Source of the DNA: Exilibacterium tricleocarpae
GTDB taxonomy: Bacteria > Pseudomonadota > Gammaproteobacteria > Pseudomonadales > Cellvibrionaceae
Direction: 5' to 3'
Assembly: GCF_007004655.1 (NCBI RefSeq)
Contig: NZ_ML660090.1
Span: forward strand, 248,001-312,000
Length of the DNA stretch: 64,000 nucleotides
A program made the translations under genes and the position numbers. The notes under the pieces were generated by a model. It made no database searches, was not told where the DNA came from, and was given only the letters and a program-made list of their open reading frames with translations. This document shows positions 59,839 through 64,000 of the stretch, piece after piece (position 1 is the first letter of the stretch; every line of letters begins with the position of its first letter).

Positions 59839-61209
59839 ATGCTGGCGGAACTCGCTCCACTGTTGATGTTTTTGACCGTCTGTGTCGCCCTGATGTCGGG
59901 CTACCCGGTGGCCTTCACCCTGGCGGGCACCGCCCTGCTGTATGCGGGGCTGGGCGTTGTCAGCGGGCATTTTGATCCGCAGTTGCTGCTGGCCCTGCCC
60001 GACCGGCTGTTCGGCACCATGACCAATACCACGCTGATTGCGGTGCCGCTGTTCGTGCTGATGGGCGTGATGCTGGAGAAGTCGCGCCTGGCCGAGGAGC
60101 TGCTCGGCAACCTCGCCAAAGCCTGCGGCACCATGCCCGGCGGACTGGGGATATCCGTGGTACTGGTGGGCATGCTGCTGGCCGCCAGTACCGGTATCGT
60201 CGGCGCCACCGTGGTCACCATGGGCCTGATGTCGTTGCCGACCATGCTCAAACGGGGCTACGACCCGTCCCTGGCCGCCGGTACCATCTGCGCCACCGGC
60301 ACCCTGGGCCAGATTATCCCGCCATCCATCGCCCTGGTGTTGCTGGGCGACATCCTCTCCGGCGCCTACCAGCAGGCGCAGATCAATATGGGGGTGTTTA
60401 ACCCGCAGCCGGTGTCGGTAGGGGACCTGTTCGTCGGCGCAGTCGTGCCGGGGCTGATTCTGGTGGTTATTTATATCGCCTATCTCATGCTTGCTGCCAC
60501 CGTCAAACCCGCCTGCGCCCCGAAAATCAGCCGCAGCGAGACACTGAACCGGCGCCGGGTACTGTTGAGCCTGTTGCCGCCTATCGGGCTGATCGCCCTG
60601 GTGCTCGGCTCTATCATCTCCGGGGCGGCCACCCCCACGGAGGCCGCCGGGGTCGGCGCCCTGGGCGCCACCCTGCTGGCCCTGGGCAAGCGCCAACTCA
60701 ACCGCCAGCGACTGCGCGAAGTCGTGCTGTCCACCACCAGTGTCACCGCCATGGTATTTACCATCCTGATCGGCGCGTCGCTGTTTTCCCTGGTGTTTCG
60801 CGGTTTCGGCGGGGAGGAACTGATCGAGCATTTCTTCTCCCAACTGCCCGGTGGCACTTTTACGGCGGTGCTGGTGGTGATGGTGGTGATCTTTCTGCTG
60901 GGCTTTATCCTCGACTTTATTGAAATAACCTTCGTCGTGGTACCCATTGTCGGACCGGTGCTGCTGGCGATGGGGGTGGACCCGGTGTGGCTGGGCATCA
61001 TGATCGCCCTCAATCTGCAGACTTCGTTTCTGACGCCGCCGTTCGGTTTTGCCCTGTTTTATCTGCGCGGAGTGGCGCCGGACAGCCTCGCCACTGGCGC
61101 CATTTACCGTGGTGTCATTCCTTTTATTGTGCTCCAATTGCTGCTCCTTACAGCCCTGGCCATTTGGCCGGAACTGGTCACCTGGCTGCCGCGGCAACTA
61201 CAGCAGTGA
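59839..61209 (+). CDS. TRAP transporter large permease (DctM type)
   Basis: A 456-residue polytopic permease, the transport channel of a TRAP system. It starts MLAELAPLLMFLTVCVALMS and carries the DctM signatures GYPVAFTLAGTALLYAGLG, PLFVLMGVMLEKSRLAEELL and ICATGTLGQIIPPSIALVLL. The late segment TSFLTPPFGFALFYLRGVAP is also typical. There are about 12 membrane segments. It is paired with the DctQ-type gene across the 20-bp repeat array. The substrate is not predictable without the DctP protein. Confidence 0.92.
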   Translation: MLAELAPLLMFLTVCVALMSGYPVAFTLAGTALLYAGLGVVSGHFDPQLLLALPDRLFGTMTNTTLIAVPLFVLMGVMLEKSRLAEELLGNLAKACGTMPGGLGISVVLVGMLLAASTGIVGATVVTMGLMSLPTMLKRGYDPSLAAGTICATGTLGQIIPPSIALVLLGDILSGAYQQAQINMGVFNPQPVSVGDLFVGAVVPGLILVVIYIAYLMLAATVKPACAPKISRSETLNRRRVLLSLLPPIGLIALVLGSIISGAATPTEAAGVGALGATLLALGKRQLNRQRLREVVLSTTSVTAMVFTILIGASLFSLVFRGFGGEELIEHFFSQLPGGTFTAVLVVMVVIFLLGFILDFIEITFVVVPIVGPVLLAMGVDPVWLGIMIALNLQTSFLTPPFGFALFYLRGVAPDSLATGAIYRGVIPFIVLQLLLLTALAIWPELVTWLPRQLQQ

Positions 61210-61308
61210 CGCGGCGGGCACCGGCAGCAACCCTTGCATATCATCAATCACAAACGACAATATACCCACTCATAAAAAACTTCTGACGCTTGAGATACCT
61301 GAAAGACT

Positions 61309-61710
61309 ATGACCTTGAACAGAATCGACGAAAACCCAAGCCCCAGCGGCACCCTGGCTCTGCAAACCCTGGCTATGCCCTCTGACACCAATCCCAACGG
61401 CGATATTTTCGGCGGCTGGATGATGTCGCAAATGGACCTGGCCGGCGCTATTCAGGCTCGCGAAATCGCCAAAGGCCGGGTTACCACAGTAGCGGTAGGG
61501 GGCATGACGTTTTTGTGCCCGGTGCCTGTCGGCGCCACTGTCAGTTGCTATTGCAACCTCCTGGAAATCGGCCGCTCATCGGTGCGCACCAATGTGGAAG
61601 TCTGGCTGAAAAAACTGGAGACCGGCGAGCAATCAAAGGTTACAGAGGGGGTTTTCGTTTATGTGGCGATTGACGATAAGGGTCACACCCGCGCCATCCC
61701 CAAAGACTAG
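61309..61710 (+). CDS. Hotdog-fold acyl-CoA thioesterase (YciA-like)
   Basis: A 133-residue hotdog-fold thioesterase. It hydrolyses acyl-CoA to free fatty acid and CoA, probably in the cytoplasm as a hexamer. Signatures are LALQTLAMPSDTNPNGDIFG, GGWMMSQMDLAGAIQAREIA, then VTTVAVGGMTFLCPVPVGAT and KVTEGVFVYVAIDDKGHTRA. The catalytic Asp lies in SQMDLAG. It is 99 nt after the first TRAP permease and convergent with the second TRAP operon. It is monocistronic in appearance. Confidence 0.92.
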   Translation: MTLNRIDENPSPSGTLALQTLAMPSDTNPNGDIFGGWMMSQMDLAGAIQAREIAKGRVTTVAVGGMTFLCPVPVGATVSCYCNLLEIGRSSVRTNVEVWLKKLETGEQSKVTEGVFVYVAIDDKGHTRAIPKD

Positions 61711-61757
61711 GACGGCAGCCTTTCAGTTTGCGGGCAACCCCTTCGTTACCGCGTCAA

Positions 61758-63041
61758 TCAGTGATCGATCAGCGCCAAACTCAGTGCCGGCACATAGGTA
61801 ATGATGAGGACCGCCAGCAGCAGTACAAAAAAGAAAGGCAGGGTAGCGCTGTAGATTTCGGTGATCGGCCGCTTGAAGCGAGAACTGGCGATAAACAGAT
61901 TCATACCTATCGGCGGGGTGAAATAACCGATCTGCATATTGGAGAGAAAAATTATCCCGAGGTGTATGGGGTGTATACCGTAAGACAGGGCAACCGGCAA
62001 AATCAGGGGCACCATCACCACAGTGGCGGAGAAAATATCCAGGATAGCCCCAAGGGCCAGCAGCAGGAGCGTGAGGAAAAATAAAAACACATACTTACTG
62101 GTGATCGTTTCGCGGATAGTTTCAAACACCAGCGCCGGCACTTCCGCGTCGATCAGGACATTGGTCAGCGCCAGGGAAACCGCGAGAATGACAATGATCT
62201 CACCGATAATCACACTGGCTTTGATCATGATAGCCGGCACCGACCGCAGCGCAATCTCCCGATAGAGAAACACCTGCACAATCAGCGTGTAGAGGGCGGC
62301 GATCGCCGCTACCTCGGAAATCGCAAACCAGCCACCGTAAATACCGCCGATAACGATAAGCGGCAGCGGCAGCTCCCACTTGGCCAGCCACAGCGCCCGC
62401 CGCGCCTCGGCCCAGCGAAACGGCTGGCGCTCGACCGGCTCCTTGCGGGTAGCCCACAGCACCCACAATGCCAACAACAGCACCATCAACAACAGCGGCA
62501 GCACGCCGGCGATAAACAGTTGCTTCAGCTCGAAGGCCGGGCCGATATTCATCTGCTGAACCAGAATACCGTAGAGAATCAGCGGCATCGAGGGCACCAG
62601 CAACAGGCCCAGGCTGCCGGAGGCAGTGACCATCCCCAGGCTGAAGCGACCCGGATAACCGGCCTTCTTCAGAGCCGGGTAGAGCAGCGCACCGATGGCG
62701 ACAATGGTCACCCCCGAAGCGCCGGTGATGGCAGTAAAAAAAGTGCAGGTAATCAGCGCGATAATCGGCAGGCCCGCGGGCATCCACCCCAACAGCGCCC
62801 GCGTCAGCGCTACTAAACGATCCGGCGAGCGGCTCTCGGCAATCAGGTAACCGGCGAGGGTGAACAGCGGCAACGCCACCAGCATCGGCGTATCGGTGAT
62901 GCGGTAAATCTCCACCGCCATCACCGACAGGTGAATCTCCTGCCACCAGAGCCCGAACAGGCTGGCAGCGGCGATAATGATAAACAGCGGCGTTCCGATT
63001 AACGCCAGCAGGATTAAGAAGATAATCGCCAGGGTCAGCAT
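61758..63041 (-). CDS. Second TRAP transporter large permease (DctM type)
   Basis: A 427-residue DctM-like permease from ATG 63041, which overlaps the DctQ stop by 7 bp. Longer upstream starts add low-quality sequence. Family segments include LTLAIIFLILLALIGTPLFI, ALPLFTLAGYLIAES, VTASGSLGLLLVPSMPLILY and MQIGYFTPPIGMNLFIASSR. It is a separate system from the pair at 59.2-61.2 kb. Substrate is unknown. Confidence 0.93.
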   Translation of the reverse strand: MLTLAIIFLILLALIGTPLFIIIAAASLFGLWWQEIHLSVMAVEIYRITDTPMLVALPLFTLAGYLIAESRSPDRLVALTRALLGWMPAGLPIIALITCTFFTAITGASGVTIVAIGALLYPALKKAGYPGRFSLGMVTASGSLGLLLVPSMPLILYGILVQQMNIGPAFELKQLFIAGVLPLLLMVLLLALWVLWATRKEPVERQPFRWAEARRALWLAKWELPLPLIVIGGIYGGWFAISEVAAIAALYTLIVQVFLYREIALRSVPAIMIKASVIIGEIIVILAVSLALTNVLIDAEVPALVFETIRETITSKYVFLFFLTLLLLALGAILDIFSATVVMVPLILPVALSYGIHPIHLGIIFLSNMQIGYFTPPIGMNLFIASSRFKRPITEIYSATLPFFFVLLLAVLIITYVPALSLALIDH

Positions 63042-63544
63042 AAAGGCTGCACACCCTCCGGCAGCCAGGCACTCGGCACCAGCGCCTGAAACAGGAAACG
63101 ACAGGCCATCACCAGAAAGGAAAACGGTATCACCACTTGGCACACCCACACCGGCAGCCAGCCGGCCACCACGGTGGCATCCTCGAACTCCAGTTGTATT
63201 AGGGTCAGGGAGAACCAGGCGATCACGACACAAACGGCCGCGGCAAATACATCGACGCCGCGCTCCAGATAACGACAGATATGACGCGGCACAGAGCGGC
63301 TGACCAGATCAATCAGTATATGTTCACGCCGCCGCGTGGCGACCATGGCACCGAACAGCGCCAGCCACAATACCAGGATGCGCATAATGTTATCGGCACC
63401 CATAATGCCGGTGCCGAAAAAATTGCGCAGCACAATCTGTCCGTTGGCCAATAACAGCAGCGCCGCCAGAATCATCACCAGCAGCGTGCTTTCCAGCGCT
63501 ATAAAAGCGCGGTTCAGACCCGCCGTCAGGGTCTTTACAGTCAT
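63035..63544 (-). CDS. Second TRAP transporter small permease (DctQ type)
   Basis: A 169-residue membrane protein with four hydrophobic segments (FIALESTLLVMILAALLLLA, MRILVLWLALFGAMVATRRR with EHILIDLVSR). It bridges the binding protein and the large permease. It overlaps the DctP gene by 4 bp on its 5' side and the DctM gene by 7 bp on its 3' side, so the operon order is dctP-dctQ-dctM. Confidence 0.9.
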   Translation of the reverse strand: MTVKTLTAGLNRAFIALESTLLVMILAALLLLANGQIVLRNFFGTGIMGADNIMRILVLWLALFGAMVATRRREHILIDLVSRSVPRHICRYLERGVDVFAAAVCVVIAWFSLTLIQLEFEDATVVAGWLPVWVCQVVIPFSFLVMACRFLFQALVPSAWLPEGVQPLC

Positions 63545-64000
63545 AGCTTGGCCTGGGCGCCGCGGTACTGCTCCAGATAGTCCATAAGCTGTTGGTAAAG
63601 CGGTTTTGATACGCCGCCGTTTTGCACGATATCATCGATGGCGCGCTCGGCGCTCTGATGCCAGATATCGGCCTGTTCCGAACTGGGGCGCGACAGGGTG
63701 ATGCCCTGTTTCTGCATGGCGGCGAAAGCGTCCAGATTATCTTTACGATTCTGTTTATCGATATCCGCAAAAACCTTGCCCATGATGTCCCGCACGACAA
63801 TCTGATCACCGGCTTCAAGCCGGTTAAATACTTTTTTGTCAATCGCCAGCACCGCGTAAAAGTACAACAGCGGGATATCGGTCATATGGGAGACCTGGGT
63901 GTGCCACTGCAACGCCAGCGCCGCTATCGGGGAGGTGGCCACAGTATCGATCATGCCGGTTTGCAAGCCCGGCAAGACATCGCCGATCGACAGGGGGATC
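63541..64000 (-). CDS. TRAP transporter periplasmic binding protein, DctP type (3' part)
   Basis: The frame enters from the right window edge and ends at 63541, giving the C-terminal 150 or so residues. DctP features are the segment GDVLPGLQTGMIDTVATSPI, then ALQWHTQVSHMTDIPLLYFY. The tail is helical (NGGVSKPLYQQLMDYLEQYR). It captures the substrate in the periplasm and passes it to the DctQ/DctM proteins encoded next. The start lies outside the window. Confidence 0.9.
   Translation of the reverse strand, partial: IPLSIGDVLPGLQTGMIDTVATSPIAALALQWHTQVSHMTDIPLLYFYAVLAIDKKVFNRLEAGDQIVVRDIMGKVFADIDKQNRKDNLDAFAAMQKQGITLSRPSSEQADIWHQSAERAIDDIVQNGGVSKPLYQQLMDYLEQYRGAQAKL

Noticed and set aside
59824-61197. 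457-residue open frame antisense to the TRAP large permease
   Set aside because: It is a shadow of GC-rich coding sequence, very rich in His, Gln and Gly, with no family resemblance. The plus-strand DctM protein is clear.

Overview
The window looks like chromosome of a free-living, probably marine, gammaproteobacterium. It is GC-rich in its core. It carries ubiquinone genes (ubiC-ubiA), Pho genes in a Pseudomonas-like arrangement (ubiC-ubiA-phoB-phoR at one end, phoU-pstBACS at the other), a TonB-dependent receptor, TRAP transporters and a polyhydroxybutyrate-oligomer pathway. The taxonomic call rests on gene content and order only. No rRNA, tRNA or CRISPR array was seen.

Layout. 1-6.1 kb is core: a cation:dicarboxylate/amino-acid symporter, HU, ubiC, ubiA, phoB and phoR, with a candidate Pho box before phoB. 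6.1-9.3 kb holds a FemAB-like acyltransferase and an AT-richer hipB-hipA toxin-antitoxin cassette with a clear dyad operator. At 10.15-10.28 kb a 135-bp palindromic repeat element has replaced the end of a ghrA-like dehydrogenase gene. 10.4-21.4 kb is a coherent 3-hydroxybutyrate locus: TonB receptor, GntP-type permease, lipoprotein 3HB-oligomer hydrolase, a CrbS-like sensor kinase with a transporter-like sensor domain, a LuxR-type response regulator and 3HB dehydrogenase. LdhA follows.

22.7-41.4 kb is an accessory, AT-richer region. It contains a broken methyltransferase, an exported VOC-fold protein, a beta-lactamase-fold hydrolase, two unrecognised genes, a 2278-residue exported SpvB/FG-GAP/Rhs protein translationally coupled to a small exported protein (candidate effector and immunity pair), a LuxR-type solo regulator, a GH89 alpha-N-acetylglucosaminidase and a FHA protein. 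42-52.9 kb is mixed housekeeping and accessory: aminotransferase, cupin, Pth2, a tandem amidohydrolase pair whose second member lacks the metal ligands, DUF938, a response regulator, TfoX-like, YaaA, DUF4265, an M48 protease with TPRs and a small lipoprotein.

53.1-58.8 kb is the phosphate operon pstS-pstC-pstA-pstB-phoU (minus strand) with a good Pho box. A 138-bp element with perfect 43-bp inverted arms lies just upstream. 59.2-64 kb holds one TRAP permease pair without a binding protein, an acyl-CoA thioesterase, and a second TRAP operon whose DctP gene runs off the window.

Themes. PhoB/PhoR (3.9-6.1 kb) should control pstSCAB-phoU (53-58.8 kb). The 10-21 kb genes together account for uptake, hydrolysis, sensing and oxidation of 3-hydroxybutyrate and its oligomers. 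Short intergenic tandem repeats with different units (13, 14, 16, 19 and 20 bp) recur across the window.
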